Source of the DNA: Jannaschia marina
GTDB lineage: Bacteria; Pseudomonadota; Alphaproteobacteria; Rhodobacterales; Rhodobacteraceae
Length of the DNA: 61,921 bases
NCBI RefSeq assembly: GCF_013404595.1
Contig: NZ_JABVAX010000018.1
Location: 1 to 61,921, forward strand
Direction of reading: 5' to 3'
Shown: piece by piece, positions 37,553 to 47,080 of the stretch
How the letters are laid out: each line of letters begins with the position of its first letter
How positions within the stretch are numbered: the stretch's first letter is position 1
Notes under the pieces: generated by a model
Database searches by the model: none
What the model saw: the letters and a program-made list of their open reading frames with translations, nothing else
What the model was told of the DNA's origin: nothing
Made by a program: the position numbers and the translations under genes

Positions 37553-38382
37553 TGCGGCTCGGGCTCCTGCAGACCTGCGTCTCCGACGATCCGGAGGCGA
37601 ACCTGCCCGAGACGCTCGCGCTCCTGCGCGAGGCGGTGGCGCAGGGGGCTGACTTCGTCGCGACGCCCGAGGTCACGAACTGCCTGTCGACCGACCGCGC
37701 GCACCAGCGCGGCGTCCTGCGGCCCGAGCCGCGCGATGCGACGCTTGCCGCGCTCCGGGCCGAGGCCAAGGCGCAGGGCATCTGGGTGTTGATCGGGTCA
37801 CTTGCGCTGCGCACGGCCGACCCGGCGGGGCGCTTCGCCAACCGGTCGTTCCTAATCGACCCGGAGGGACGGATCGCTGCGCGCTATGACAAGATCCACA
37901 TGTTCGATGTCGCCGTTTCGGAAACCGAGACCTACCGGGAGTCCGCCGGCTATCGCCCCGGAACACGCGCGACGCTGGCGCAAACGCCCTGGGGCGGACT
38001 TGGCATGACGATCTGCTACGACCTGCGCTTTCCGCTGCTCTATCGGCGGCTGGCGCGGGCCGGGGCGGCCTTTCTGACGGTGCCCTCGGCTTTCTCGCCG
38101 GTCACGGGGGCGGCGCATTGGGAGCCGCTCCTGCGCGCCCGGGCGATCGAGACCGGCTGTTTCGTCGTCGCCCCCGCGCAATCGGGCAAACATGCCGCAT
38201 CGACCGGCAAGTCGCGCACAACATACGGTCATTCCATGGTCGTCGCACCCTGGGGCGAGGTCCTGCTTGACGCTGGGGACGCCACGGGGGCCTATGTCAC
38301 CGAGATCGACCCGGCCGCGGTCGAAGCTGCGCGCGCGCGCGTTCCCGCCATCACATCGGAGCAACCCTGGGAAGGACCATGA
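37552..38382 (+). CDS. Carbon-nitrogen (nitrilase-superfamily) hydrolase
   Basis: 276 residues. The Glu-Lys-Cys triad is visible: Glu in FVATPEVTN, Lys in YDKIHMFD and Cys in MTICYDLRFP. The sequence most resembles the Nit1/NitFhit branch (omega-amidase or deaminated-glutathione amidase), with KIHMFDV as a typical block. The tight pairing with glutaredoxin supports a glutathione-repair role, by inference. Confidence 0.88.
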   Translation: MRLGLLQTCVSDDPEANLPETLALLREAVAQGADFVATPEVTNCLSTDRAHQRGVLRPEPRDATLAALRAEAKAQGIWVLIGSLALRTADPAGRFANRSFLIDPEGRIAARYDKIHMFDVAVSETETYRESAGYRPGTRATLAQTPWGGLGMTICYDLRFPLLYRRLARAGAAFLTVPSAFSPVTGAAHWEPLLRARAIETGCFVVAPAQSGKHAASTGKSRTTYGHSMVVAPWGEVLLDAGDATGAYVTEIDPAAVEAARARVPAITSEQPWEGP

Positions 38383-38828
38383 GCGAGGAGATCGACAAGC
38401 TGGCCGTCGCGCTCTTCAGCGAGGTGCTGACCGCCGATCAGCTCGTCCGTGCCCGCCTGTCCCGTGCCTTGCCGAAGGGAATGGAACTGTCGCATTTCAC
38501 GGTGCTCAACTACCTCGCTCAGACCCCGGTGGAGCGCAGCCCGACCGAACTCGCCCGCACCTTCCACGTCACCCGTGGCGCGATGACGAATACGCTGGCG
38601 AAGCTCGAGTGGGCGGGGCACGTCCATGTCCGCCCCGACTGGGACGACGCCCGGCGCAAGCGCGTCTCGATCAGCCCTGCGGGAGTCGCCGCCCGGGAGG
38701 CGGCGCTGGCCGCGATCCGACCGATCATGTCGCAGGCCGTCGCCGACATCGGGGCGCAGCGGACACGCACGGCCATCCCCGTCCTGCGGGCGATCCGGCA
38801 GAAGTTCGGAGAGGACGGGACCTCCTGA
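38379..38828 (+). CDS. MarR-family transcriptional regulator
   Basis: 149 residues. Winged helix-turn-helix with SPTELARTFHVTRGAMTNTLAKLEWAGHV and a wing (DDARRKRVSISPAG). Coupled to the nitrilase gene by ATGA, last of the comF-grxC-nit-marR run. Ligand and targets unknown. Confidence 0.9.
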   Translation: MSEEIDKLAVALFSEVLTADQLVRARLSRALPKGMELSHFTVLNYLAQTPVERSPTELARTFHVTRGAMTNTLAKLEWAGHVHVRPDWDDARRKRVSISPAGVAAREAALAAIRPIMSQAVADIGAQRTRTAIPVLRAIRQKFGEDGTS

Positions 38829-38834
38829 ACCGCG

Positions 38835-39494
38835 TCAGTTTGCCAGCACGGACATCCTGCCACTGCGTCGCGGATCGGCGACCGTTCCGATCGCGGCATC
38901 GATGATCAGGACATCCCCGAGATGGGTCAGGTGCCACTCCGACGCCTCCCCGACCGGCAGCATGAAGAGACCCAGACCGTCGGAGTCGTTGTCGAACAGC
39001 ATCAAGCGATGGCCTCGAACTTCGGCGAGCGGCTGAAGCGCGGGAAACATCATAACCTCGGGGCGCGCGCCGTGGCGCTCGGCGGCGAGTGCGAGGATCT
39101 CCGCACGTTCTTCCGGGGTCGGACGGGGCACGCCGTACTGCGCGAAGACGGCACCCAGCTGATCGTTCCAATCGTCGTCATCGATCAGCGTGAGGACATT
39201 GTACCGCCAATCGAGCCAGACGGCCTTGTCCGAATGGTTCAGCATCTCGTCGAGCAGAAGCTTCCCCCAAAGGCCGTCGGGATACGGCGTCGTATCGGCG
39301 TCCACCTCCAGAAGGGCAAAAGATTCGTAGGCAGCGGGCGACGGTGCAGAAAGCCGGGCGACGGCCTCTGCCCCGAGGAAGCGCTCGGCGAAACGCAACA
39401 CCGTCTCGCGCGCCGATGGCTCGCCCAGCGCGGGACCGGACAGTGCGGCCGCCCCGGTCAGCAATCCTACGATACGCCCAAGCAGCGATCCCAT
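38835..39494 (-). CDS. Exported protein of unknown function
   Basis: 219 residues with a signal peptide (about 1-24, ending ALG). The body is soluble, with mixed helix and strand and acidic loops (TLIDDDDWNDQ, MLFDNDSDGLG). No family recognised. Convergent with marR, six bases apart, and just downstream of the NYN gene on the same strand. Confidence 0.6.
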   Translation of the reverse strand: MGSLLGRIVGLLTGAAALSGPALGEPSARETVLRFAERFLGAEAVARLSAPSPAAYESFALLEVDADTTPYPDGLWGKLLLDEMLNHSDKAVWLDWRYNVLTLIDDDDWNDQLGAVFAQYGVPRPTPEERAEILALAAERHGARPEVMMFPALQPLAEVRGHRLMLFDNDSDGLGLFMLPVGEASEWHLTHLGDVLIIDAAIGTVADPRRSGRMSVLAN

Positions 39495-39517
39495 CGTCCC
39501 GTTTTCCCTGTTCGGAT

Positions 39518-40225
39518 TCAGTCGCGCCGGCGGACCATAAGCTGATTGCCTTCCTTGCGCGTCTCGAGCCGCTTGATGTCGGCGATCAGCTCGCTCAGCT
39601 TGCGCTTGCCGTAGGTGCGGGTGTCGAAGTCGGGCACGGCAGCCATGATCGTCGAGCCCAGCGCGCCGAGCGCGACCCAGTCGTCGTCCTGCTCCATCTG
39701 CTCCATCGCGCGCAGGATGAGCGGGAGCGCGTCCTGCGGCTTCTTCTTGGAGGAGCCGCCGCTCTGCTTGGCCTCCGCCGGTTCGTCCACGATGTTCTCG
39801 ATCAGGATGAACCGGTTGCAGACGTTGCGCAGGCTCTCTGGGGCCTTGCCCTCGCCGATGCCGATCACGTCGAGGCCGGCCTCGCGGATGCGGCTTGCCA
39901 GGCGGGTGAAATCGCTGTCGGAGGAGACGAGGACGAAGCCGTCGAAGCGCCCGGCATGCAGGATGTCCATCGCGTCGATCACGAGGCCGATATCGCTTGC
40001 GTTCTTGCCCTTGGTGTTGGCCGTTTCCTGATGCGCGACGAGGCCGAGCTCGAGCACCTTGTCCGACCAGTTGCGCAGCGCCCCCGAGGACCAGTCACCA
40101 TAGACCCGGCGCAGGGCGGGCTCACCGAGCCCGGTGATTTCCTTGAGGATCGGGACGGCGAACTTCGCTGGGATGTTGTCCGCGTCGATCAGGACGGCCA
40201 GCAGGGGACGGTCGCGTTCGGGCAT
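39518..40225 (-). CDS. NYN-domain (PIN-like) RNase with a LOTUS/OST-HTH tail
   Basis: 235 residues from ATG 40225. The NYN domain has the acidic motifs AVLIDADNI, DIGLVIDAMD and FVLVSSDSDFTRLA. A Lys/Ser linker leads to an OST-HTH/LOTUS-like C-terminal domain (LGALGSTIMAAVPDFDTRTYGKRKLSELI). Such proteins are predicted RNA-processing nucleases. A widespread family (LabA/DUF88), with no partner visible here. Confidence 0.88.
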   Translation of the reverse strand: MPERDRPLLAVLIDADNIPAKFAVPILKEITGLGEPALRRVYGDWSSGALRNWSDKVLELGLVAHQETANTKGKNASDIGLVIDAMDILHAGRFDGFVLVSSDSDFTRLASRIREAGLDVIGIGEGKAPESLRNVCNRFILIENIVDEPAEAKQSGGSSKKKPQDALPLILRAMEQMEQDDDWVALGALGSTIMAAVPDFDTRTYGKRKLSELIADIKRLETRKEGNQLMVRRRD

Positions 40226-40301
40226 GTGGCCTCCTCTTTCCTCCACGCCTAGCGAAGGGGCGGCGCGCCGTCTATCGAGCTGCGTGCGGCGACGTCTTCT
40301 A

Positions 40302-40847
40302 TCACTCGGTTGCGTCGAGGCAGCTCTCTCCCAGTGTCTCCGTCAGGAACGGTGACGGGGCCGGCTCGCCCGCCCGCAGGGCGACGGTATGCGCCCGCGC
40401 ATCGACATCGACACTGATACGCGCAGGGCAGCCTAGACTGTCGTCGAAGACGGCACCGGTAACGGCGTAGCGCCCTGGTTCTATACGCTCGAACCCTTCA
40501 AACCACAGGAACCGACCGAGCTCGGTCAGCTCGGACGCCGACCGCACGCCGTCGAGGAAGTGTTGCGACCGCAGAACCACCACGATTTGCGGATCGAGCC
40601 CGTCGCGCAAGGCGGCCGTGTCGAGCACCGTCCAGGTCATCTCGAGGTGGCTCGTCCCGCCGTTCTCTGTGTCCCGCGTGCTCGACACGAAGGTCTCCGC
40701 CGCCTGCACCGCGCCGAGACAGCCGGCCGCATCGACGCAAGGCATAGCCTCTTGCGCGGCAAGGGTCATGGGTAGCCCAAGCAGGGTCGGTATCAGGCTC
40801 ACGGATCGTACGGATGACCGAGGCGTTCGTCTGTCGCGCAACATCAC
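40302..40847 (-). CDS. Exported protein of unknown function
   Basis: 181 residues from the longest start. A GTG at 40802 would start directly at a signal peptide (SLIPTLLGLPMTLAAQ) and may be the true start. The mature part has paired cysteines (CVDAAGC, GCPA, ESC) and is beta-rich. No family recognised. Confidence 0.55.
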   Translation of the reverse strand: MMLRDRRTPRSSVRSVSLIPTLLGLPMTLAAQEAMPCVDAAGCLGAVQAAETFVSSTRDTENGGTSHLEMTWTVLDTAALRDGLDPQIVVVLRSQHFLDGVRSASELTELGRFLWFEGFERIEPGRYAVTGAVFDDSLGCPARISVDVDARAHTVALRAGEPAPSPFLTETLGESCLDATE

Positions 40848-40848
40848 G

Positions 40849-40938
40849 TCAGAGCCTCGCCGTCGGAGCGGCCATCGTAAGCTCCTTCTGCGCCGTAGCC
40901 GGAACGACCGTAACGCAGAGAGCCAGAGCGAGACGCAT
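40849..40938 (-). CDS. Possible 29-residue secreted peptide or leader coupled to adh
   Basis: ATG 40938 shares its A with the adh stop (TGATG). The product starts [17 protein letters not shown], a signal-peptide-like sequence, followed by only 12 residues. It might be a tiny exported peptide, the remnant of a longer gene, or chance. The next minus-strand gene begins immediately after its stop. Confidence 0.3.
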   Translation of the reverse strand: MRLALALCVTVVPATAQKELTMAAPTARL

Positions 40939-42050
40939 CAGTAGACGACGACCGACCGGATCGACTCTCCGGCGTGCATCAGGTCGAAGCCCTTGTTGAT
41001 GTCGTCGAGGCCCATGGTGTGGGTGATCATCGGGTCGATCTCGATCTTTCCGTCCATGTACCAGTCGACGATCTTCGGAACGTCCGTCCGCCCGCGCGCG
41101 CCGCCGAAGGCCGTGCCGCGCCAGACGCGCCCCGTCACCAGCTGGAACGGCCGCGTCGCGATCTCGGCACCCGCGGGGGCGACGCCGATGATGACGCTCT
41201 CGCCCCAGCCCTTGTGCGCCGACTCGAGCGCGGTGCGCATCACCTCGACATTGCCGGTCGCGTCGAAGGTATAGTCGCCACCCCCGCCCGTCAGGTCGAC
41301 GAGATAGGACGCGAGCGGGCCGTCCACCTCCTTCGGGTTGACGAAATCGGTCATGCCGAAGCGCGTTGCCATCTCCACCTTGGCGGGGTTCAGGTCGACG
41401 CCGACGATCCGGTCGGCCCCGGCGAGGCGCAGGCCCTGGATCACGTTGAGCCCGATGCCGCCCAGGCCGAACACGATCGCAGTGGAGCCGATTTCGACCT
41501 TGGCCGTGTTGATAACGGCCCCGATACCCGTCGTCACGCCGCAGCCGATGTAGCAGATCTTGTCGAAGGGCGCGTCCTCGCGGACCTTGGCAAGCGCGAT
41601 CTCGGGCACGACCGAATGGTTCGCGAAGGTCGAGCAGCCCATGTAATGCAGGATCGGATCGCCATCGAGGGTGGTGAACCGCGACGTGCCGTCGGGCATG
41701 ACGCCCTGCCCCTGGGTCGAGCGGATCGACTGGCAGAGGTTGGTCTTGGGATTGAGGCAATAGTCGCACTCCCGGCACTCGGGCGTGTAGAGCGGGATGA
41801 CGTGATCACCTGGCTTGAGCGTGGTGACGCCCTCGCCCACCTCCACGACGACGCCCGCGCCCTCATGCCCCAGGATCGCCGGGAAGAGGCCCTCCGGATC
41901 GGCCCCGGAGAGCGTGAACTCGTCGGTGTGGCAGATGCCGGTTGCCTTCATCTCGACCAGGACTTCGCCCGCTTTCGGGCCGTCGAGGTTCACCTCCATG
42001 ATCTCGAGTGGCTTTCCGGCCTCGATGGCGACGGCGGCTCTGGTGCGCAT
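40938..42050 (-). CDS. Class III alcohol dehydrogenase, S-(hydroxymethyl)glutathione dehydrogenase
   Basis: 370 residues from ATG 42050. Zinc-dependent MDR enzyme: catalytic zinc motifs [10 protein letters not shown] and GHEGAGVV, structural zinc cysteines in [17 protein letters not shown], and NAD-binding [12 protein letters not shown]. It oxidises the formaldehyde-glutathione adduct and can reduce S-nitrosoglutathione. In this group it supports C1 metabolism and formaldehyde detoxification. Confidence 0.95.
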   Translation of the reverse strand: MRTRAAVAIEAGKPLEIMEVNLDGPKAGEVLVEMKATGICHTDEFTLSGADPEGLFPAILGHEGAGVVVEVGEGVTTLKPGDHVIPLYTPECRECDYCLNPKTNLCQSIRSTQGQGVMPDGTSRFTTLDGDPILHYMGCSTFANHSVVPEIALAKVREDAPFDKICYIGCGVTTGIGAVINTAKVEIGSTAIVFGLGGIGLNVIQGLRLAGADRIVGVDLNPAKVEMATRFGMTDFVNPKEVDGPLASYLVDLTGGGGDYTFDATGNVEVMRTALESAHKGWGESVIIGVAPAGAEIATRPFQLVTGRVWRGTAFGGARGRTDVPKIVDWYMDGKIEIDPMITHTMGLDDINKGFDLMHAGESIRSVVVY

Positions 42051-42216
42051 GGGCGTCCTCCTGTTTTCGCGGCAGGGTGGAGCAGACATCTGCACGGGGC
42101 AAGGGCCGGGCGGGACGGTTCTGGGCAAGATTTTCTTGTCTCAACCTCTGTGGCGGAGCGTCGCGGGCCTTCATCAGCCCCATTGCAATCGCCACAGGTG
42201 CGCCGGACAGTGAGAT

Positions 42217-42507
42217 ATGACCAAATACATTACGATCCTCGCCCTCCTTGCCGCGCTCGCAGCCTGCAAGGCCGACAACGACGACCCGACGGAGACCCCC
42301 GCCATGCCGGACCCCGGTGAAGACACCTGCGACCGCGCCGGCTACATGAGCCTCATCGGCCAGCCGATCGCCGCCGTCACCCTGCCTGCCGAGTTGAACC
42401 ATCGCGTCATCCGGCCGCGCCAGCCGGTGACGATGGATCACGTGCCGGAACGGCTGAACATTGAGCTCGACGACGACGGTATCATCACCAAGCTGAGTTG
42501 CGGCTGA
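42217..42507 (+). CDS. Peptidase inhibitor I78-family lipoprotein
   Basis: 96 residues. The signal ends in the lipobox LAAC with Cys16 as lipid anchor, then an acidic/Pro linker. An I78-type domain follows, with CDRAGYMSLIGQPI, VTMDHVPERLNIELDDDG and a C-terminal LSCG pairing the cysteines. It would inhibit serine proteases at the outer membrane or periplasm, like potato-inhibitor-I-fold proteins. Confidence 0.85.
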   Translation: MTKYITILALLAALAACKADNDDPTETPAMPDPGEDTCDRAGYMSLIGQPIAAVTLPAELNHRVIRPRQPVTMDHVPERLNIELDDDGIITKLSCG

Positions 42508-42519
42508 GGCCCGTCGGAA

Positions 42520-42546
42520 ACCCGGGTCGCGCCGTCGCGCCCGGGT
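42520..42546. terminator. Strong hairpin between convergent genes
   Basis: ACCCGGG-T-CGCG (42520-42531) pairs with CGCG-CCCGGGT (42536-42546), with one bulged T and a CCGT loop. It lies between the converging I78 gene and Rieske-FAD gene. No clear T-run, so a bidirectional but not classical terminator. Confidence 0.5.
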
Positions 42547-42568
42547 CTTCGGGATGTTCCGACGGTCG

Positions 42569-44062
42569 CTAGGCCGGGATCGGTCCTCCGGCCGCCTTCA
42601 TCCGCAGGTGCAGCTCGGCCAGGTCCGCGTCCCTGCCGGCCGTGATCGCCGCGCGGATCTCGCCGTCCTTCACGACATGCGCGAGGAAGGCTCCGGACGG
42701 ATCGCCGTCGAGGCGGATCTCGTCCCAGTCCTCGGCATGGCCAAGATAGCGGTACTGGCGACCGAGTGCCGTCCAGAAGAAGGGAATGTCGGATGAGCCG
42801 TCCGCGCCGAGGAAGGCGCGAGCGACGGCACGGCCGTGTTGCAATGCAACGCGCCAATGCTCGATCCGAGCGGTGCCGAAGGGCGTCGGAGCCGTCGCGC
42901 AATCGCCCGCCACGTAGAGACCGGGATGCCCAGGCACCGACAGGTCAGCCCCGGTGGCGACACTGCCGTCCTCCGCCAGCGGCAGACCCGTGATCGACGC
43001 CGTTGCAGGTCGCACCCCGAGCGCCAGAACGACGAGATCGGCCGGCACCGTGCTTCCGTCGGCAAGGGCGACACCCTCCGCGTGGGCGTCACCTGCGATA
43101 CCCTTCACCTCCGCCCCGGCGACGAAGCGAACGCCCGCCTCCTCGTGTTCTGTGCGGATCGCGCCGCCTATGTCCTTGCCGAAGACATGGGCAAGCGGCA
43201 CCTCCTCGCGCAAGACGACGGTCACGTCGAGTCCGCGCTTGGCGAGCGAGAGCGCCCCCTCCATCCCGATGAACCCGCCGCCCACGAAGACGACCCGCCG
43301 CGCCGTCTCCGCCGCCGCCGAAAGCGCCGCGGCCTCGGCCCCGCTGCGCAGAACGTGGACACCCGCGAGCCCGGCACCCGGCCAATCCGGCCGGATCGGA
43401 ACTCCGCCTGGCGCGAGCAGGAGCCCGTCCCATGCGTGCCGGCCGCCCTCCGTCAGGGTGACGTGCCCCGGCTCGACGCCCGCGACGGTGCCGTCGATGA
43501 CGGTCACATCGAGATCGGCGAGCGCCTCCGCATCGCTCAGGACCAGATCGTCGGGGCTCTTTTCTCCGGCCAGGACGGCCTTCGACAGCATCGTCCGGTC
43601 GAGGGGCGGGCCGGAGGGGGAGATCATCTCGATCGCCCCCTCGAATCCCCCCTCCCGCAATGCATGGGCACAGGCATCGGCCGCGGCCCCGGAGCCGGCG
43701 ATGACGAAACGGCGCGCGTCGATACCCTGGCGAGCATGGGCAGTCGCGACGTGATCGGGGCCATCCGTGACTTCGACTTGCACGCGCCCGTCGCGCACCA
43801 CAGCCTCGAAGCGGCGCAGATCGCCATGGCCCGGAGGCTGTGACTGTGCGCCGGTGCGGGCGTCGAAGCAGGCGTGGTGGAACGGACAGATGAGCGTCCC
43901 GTCCCGCACCACGCCCTTGGCGAGCGGCAGACCGAAGTGGGGGCAGGTTGGGGCGAGCGCGCTCACCTCCTCACCGAATCGCAGAAGGAGGACATCCCAT
44001 CCCTCGGGCTGGAAGGGTGTCGCTTCGGGAATGTCGGCAAGCGCGATGTCGAGGGTCGGCAT
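42569..44062 (-). CDS. FAD-dependent pyridine nucleotide-disulfide oxidoreductase with N-terminal Rieske domain
   Basis: 497 residues from ATG 44062. Residues 1-100 are a Rieske 2Fe-2S domain with CPHFGLPL and CPFHHACFD. Then an AIF/ferredoxin-reductase-type FAD and NAD fold ([26 protein letters not shown]) and the reductase C-terminal domain. The architecture matches AIFM3-like proteins. Probably transfers electrons from NADH to the Rieske cluster; the acceptor is unknown. Confidence 0.9.
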   Translation of the reverse strand: MPTLDIALADIPEATPFQPEGWDVLLLRFGEEVSALAPTCPHFGLPLAKGVVRDGTLICPFHHACFDARTGAQSQPPGHGDLRRFEAVVRDGRVQVEVTDGPDHVATAHARQGIDARRFVIAGSGAAADACAHALREGGFEGAIEMISPSGPPLDRTMLSKAVLAGEKSPDDLVLSDAEALADLDVTVIDGTVAGVEPGHVTLTEGGRHAWDGLLLAPGGVPIRPDWPGAGLAGVHVLRSGAEAAALSAAAETARRVVFVGGGFIGMEGALSLAKRGLDVTVVLREEVPLAHVFGKDIGGAIRTEHEEAGVRFVAGAEVKGIAGDAHAEGVALADGSTVPADLVVLALGVRPATASITGLPLAEDGSVATGADLSVPGHPGLYVAGDCATAPTPFGTARIEHWRVALQHGRAVARAFLGADGSSDIPFFWTALGRQYRYLGHAEDWDEIRLDGDPSGAFLAHVVKDGEIRAAITAGRDADLAELHLRMKAAGGPIPA

Positions 44063-44104
44063 GGGGGTCTCCTGGCTGATCTGCCGAGACAACTGTCGCG
44101 GCGC

Positions 44105-44133
44105 TTGCATGTTTCCACCGCTGTCCCTATATC
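44105..44133 (+). promoter_or_regulatory. Sigma70-type promoter of the rimP-nusA-infB operon
   Basis: TTGCAT (44105-44110), 17-base spacer, TATATC (44128-44133). A near-consensus housekeeping promoter ideally spaced for a start near 44140, giving a leader of about 88 bases before rimP. Confidence 0.7.
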
Positions 44134-44152
44134 GCCTTTCAACAGCGGCGGC

Positions 44153-44199
44153 CTCCGGGCCCCACCGGAGACAGCAACGGGCCGCGGGCCCGTTTTTTT
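44153..44199 (+). terminator. Attenuator-like leader: hairpin plus intrinsic terminator before rimP
   Basis: Hairpin one is CTCCGG/CCGGAG (44153-44158 with 44165-44170). Hairpin two is ACGGGCC/GGCCCGT (44177-44183 with 44187-44193), followed by a run of seven T (44193-44199). It lies downstream of the promoter and only 29 bases before the rimP ATG, so it must be read through or regulated for the operon to be expressed. Confidence 0.7.
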
Positions 44200-44227
44200 G
44201 TGCCTGAATGCGAACGCAAGGGAATCA

Positions 44228-44812
44228 ATGTCCGACCTGATCGCGAAGACCGCGCTCGACAAGCGCCTCGCCGAGATCGTCACCCCCGTCATCGAGGACA
44301 TGGGGTTCGAACTCGTGCGCCTTCGGCTGATGTCCGGCAAGACGGCGACGCTGCAGGTCATGGCCGATCGCCCCGACGGCGGGATCGAGGTCGATGAGCT
44401 GGCCGAGATTTCGACGGCGCTGTCGGCCACGCTCGACGTGGAAGACCCGATCGCCGATGAATACACGCTCGAAGTGTCGAGCCCCGGCATCGACCGGCCC
44501 CTGACCCGTCTCAAGGATTTCGACGTCTGGGCCGACTACGAGGCCCGGGTCGAGACCGAAGAGCTGATCGACGGGCAGCGCCGGTTCAAGGGCTGGCTGC
44601 GCGGGACCGAGGGGGACGAGATCCTCATCGAGATCGAGCAGGGCGGCGAGACGCCGACCATCGGCCTGAAGTTCGAATGGCTCTCGGATGCGAAGCTGAT
44701 CCTGACGGATGAGCTGATCCGGGAGGTGCTGAAGAATCGCAAGGATACGGGTCAGATCGACGAGACCCAGTTCGACGAAGTTGAAACGCTCATGGACGGT
44801 GAGGAAGAATAG
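44228..44812 (+). CDS. rimP: Ribosome maturation factor RimP
   Basis: 194 residues from ATG 44228. Typical start region ([18 protein letters not shown]) and conserved [14 protein letters not shown] block. RimP assists 30S subunit maturation. First gene of the operon; its stop is immediately followed by the nusA ATG. Confidence 0.95.
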   Translation: MSDLIAKTALDKRLAEIVTPVIEDMGFELVRLRLMSGKTATLQVMADRPDGGIEVDELAEISTALSATLDVEDPIADEYTLEVSSPGIDRPLTRLKDFDVWADYEARVETEELIDGQRRFKGWLRGTEGDEILIEIEQGGETPTIGLKFEWLSDAKLILTDELIREVLKNRKDTGQIDETQFDEVETLMDGEEE

Positions 44813-46429
44813 ATGGCCATCACATCCGCCAACCAGCTCGAGTTGCTGCAGATCGCCGATGCGGTCGCGCGCGAGAAGATGATCGACCCGGCCCTCGTGG
44901 TCGAGGCCATGGAAGAGAGCCTCGCCCGTGCCGCGAAGTCGCGCTACGGCTCCGAGATGGACATCCGCGTCTCGATCGATCGCAAGTCGGGTCGTGCCAC
45001 GTTCACCCGCGTCCGCACCGTGGTCGAGGAAGAGCTTCTCGAGAACGAGAAGGCCGAGATGACGGTCGAGACCGCGAAGCAGTATCTCGACGACCCGAAG
45101 GTGGGCGACACCTTCACCGAGGAAGTGCCGCCGGTCGACATGGGCCGCATCGCCGCGCAATCGGCGAAGCAGGTCATCATCCAGAAGGTCCGCGAAGCCG
45201 AGCGCGAGCGCCAGTACGAGGAGTTCAAGGACAGGGCCGGCACGATCATCAACGGCACCGTCAAGCGCGAGGAATACGGCAACGTTATCGTCGACATTGG
45301 CGCGGGCGAGGCCAGCCTGCGGCGCAACGACAAGATAGGCCGCGAGAGCTATCGCCCGGGCGACCGCATCCGCGTCTACATCAAGGACGTGCGCCGCGAG
45401 GAGCGGGGCCCGCAGATCTTCCTGTCGCGCACCGCGCCGGAGTTCATGGTCGAGCTCTTCCGCATGGAAGTGCCGGAAATCTACGACGGCGTCATCGAGA
45501 TCAAGGGCTGCGCCCGCGACCCCGGCAGCCGCGCCAAGATCGCCGTCATTTCCTACGACAGCGCGATCGACCCCGTCGGCGCCTGCGTCGGTATGCGCGG
45601 CAGCCGCGTGCAGGCCGTCGTCAACGAGCTGCAGGGCGAGAAGATCGACATCATCCCCTGGACGGAGGATGCGCCGACCTTCCTCGTGAACGCGCTGCAG
45701 CCCGCCGAGGTGACCAAGGTCGTCCTCGACGAGGACGCGGAGCGCATCGAGGTCGTCGTACCCGAGGAGCAGCTCTCGCTCGCCATCGGTCGCCGCGGTC
45801 AGAACGTGCGCCTCGCTTCGCAGCTGACCGGGCTCGATATCGACATCCTGACCGAGGAAGAGGAGTCGAAGCGTCGCCAGGCCGAGTTCGAGGAGCGCAC
45901 GAAGCTCTTCATGGAGACGCTCGACCTCGACGAGTTCTTCGCCCAGCTCCTGGTGTCCGAAGGCTTCACCAACCTCGAGGAGGTCGCCTACGTCGAAGTG
46001 GACGAGCTTCTGGTCATCGACGGCGTCGACGAGGAGACGGCGGCCGAGCTTCAGGCCCGCGCCCGCGACTACCTCGAGGCGCAGAACGCCAAGGCGATGG
46101 AGGCCGCGCGCGAGGCGGGCCTTGCCGACGACCTGGCCGGTTTCGAGGGTCTGACACCGCAGATGCTGCAGGCGCTGACCGCCGATGGTGTGAAGACGCT
46201 GGAAGACTTCGCGACCTGCGCCGATTGGGAGTTGGCCGGCGGTTGGACCGTGGTGAACGGCGAGCGCACGAAGGACGATGGCCTGCTCGAGCCCTTCGAC
46301 GTCTCGCTCGAGGAAGCGCAGGACATGATCATGACCGCTCGCGTGATGCTGGGCTGGGTCTCTCCGGAAGATGTCGTCGGCACCGCCGAGGACGAGGAAG
46401 AGACCGACGCAGAGGAGGCCGGGGCGTGA
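44813..46429 (+). CDS. nusA: Transcription termination/antitermination factor NusA
   Basis: 538 residues. N-terminal RNA polymerase-binding domain (1-125), S1 domain (about 135-200), two KH domains ([41 protein letters not shown]) and C-terminal acidic repeats with helix-hairpin-helix character and an acidic tail. It controls pausing, termination and antitermination. Directly follows rimP. Confidence 0.97.
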   Translation: MAITSANQLELLQIADAVAREKMIDPALVVEAMEESLARAAKSRYGSEMDIRVSIDRKSGRATFTRVRTVVEEELLENEKAEMTVETAKQYLDDPKVGDTFTEEVPPVDMGRIAAQSAKQVIIQKVREAERERQYEEFKDRAGTIINGTVKREEYGNVIVDIGAGEASLRRNDKIGRESYRPGDRIRVYIKDVRREERGPQIFLSRTAPEFMVELFRMEVPEIYDGVIEIKGCARDPGSRAKIAVISYDSAIDPVGACVGMRGSRVQAVVNELQGEKIDIIPWTEDAPTFLVNALQPAEVTKVVLDEDAERIEVVVPEEQLSLAIGRRGQNVRLASQLTGLDIDILTEEEESKRRQAEFEERTKLFMETLDLDEFFAQLLVSEGFTNLEEVAYVEVDELLVIDGVDEETAAELQARARDYLEAQNAKAMEAAREAGLADDLAGFEGLTPQMLQALTADGVKTLEDFATCADWELAGGWTVVNGERTKDDGLLEPFDVSLEEAQDMIMTARVMLGWVSPEDVVGTAEDEEETDAEEAGA

Positions 46430-46447
46430 TCGCCCCGGAGTTCACCC

Positions 46448-47080
46448 CTGACGCGCGGCGGCAGAGACAAACATAGCGACGGCCCTGAGCGCCGTTGCAT
46501 CGTCACCGGAGAGAGCGGCCCCAAGGCGGGGCTGATCCGCTTCGTGGTTGGCCCGGACGATACGGTCGTCCCCGACGTCGCCGGCAAGCTGCCGGGGCGG
46601 GGGATCTACGTGTCGGCCGACCGGGCGACGCTTGAAAAGGCTGTCGAAAAGCGCATCTTCTCCAAAGGAGTCAGGAAACAGGTGCAGGTGCCCGAAGGGC
46701 TTCTGGACCTGGTCGAGGCAACGCTTCTCAAGCGGTTGATCGACGGGATCGCCATCGCCCGGAAGGCGGGGCGGGCCATCGCCGGCTACGAGAAGGTGAA
46801 GATCATGCTCGACCGCGAGGAGGCGCAGGTGCTCCTGCAGGCCGTCGACGGATCGGAGCGCGGGAAGGGCAAACTCTCGACGCCGCAGGGCGGCAAGTGG
46901 GTCGGCTTCCTGACGGCGGACGAACTGGGTCAGGCCTTCGGACGGGACCGCGTGATCCACGCTGCGGTCGCATCTGGAACCTTGGCCCATCGTATTGTAG
47001 AGGAAGCCGCAAGGCTTCAAGGCATCAGACAAAATGACGGCGACACTCCGGTCGCCGGGAAGGATACTGGGAACGCATGA
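46448..47080 (+). CDS. ylxR: YlxR (DUF448)-L7Ae-like RNA-binding protein, CTG start
   Basis: 210 residues. No ATG, GTG or TTG precedes the conserved N-terminal region in this frame after the nusA stop. CTG 46448, seven bases after GGAG, gives [20 protein letters not shown], where homologues as I recall them begin Met-Thr-Arg-Gly-Gly. YlxR part: RRCIVTGE and [10 protein letters not shown]. The C-terminal part ([15 protein letters not shown]) is L7Ae-like. It lies 18 bases after nusA and overlaps infB by ATGA. Annotation from ATG/GTG/TTG only would lose about 32 residues. Confidence 0.8.
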   Translation: MTRGGRDKHSDGPERRCIVTGESGPKAGLIRFVVGPDDTVVPDVAGKLPGRGIYVSADRATLEKAVEKRIFSKGVRKQVQVPEGLLDLVEATLLKRLIDGIAIARKAGRAIAGYEKVKIMLDREEAQVLLQAVDGSERGKGKLSTPQGGKWVGFLTADELGQAFGRDRVIHAAVASGTLAHRIVEEAARLQGIRQNDGDTPVAGKDTGNA

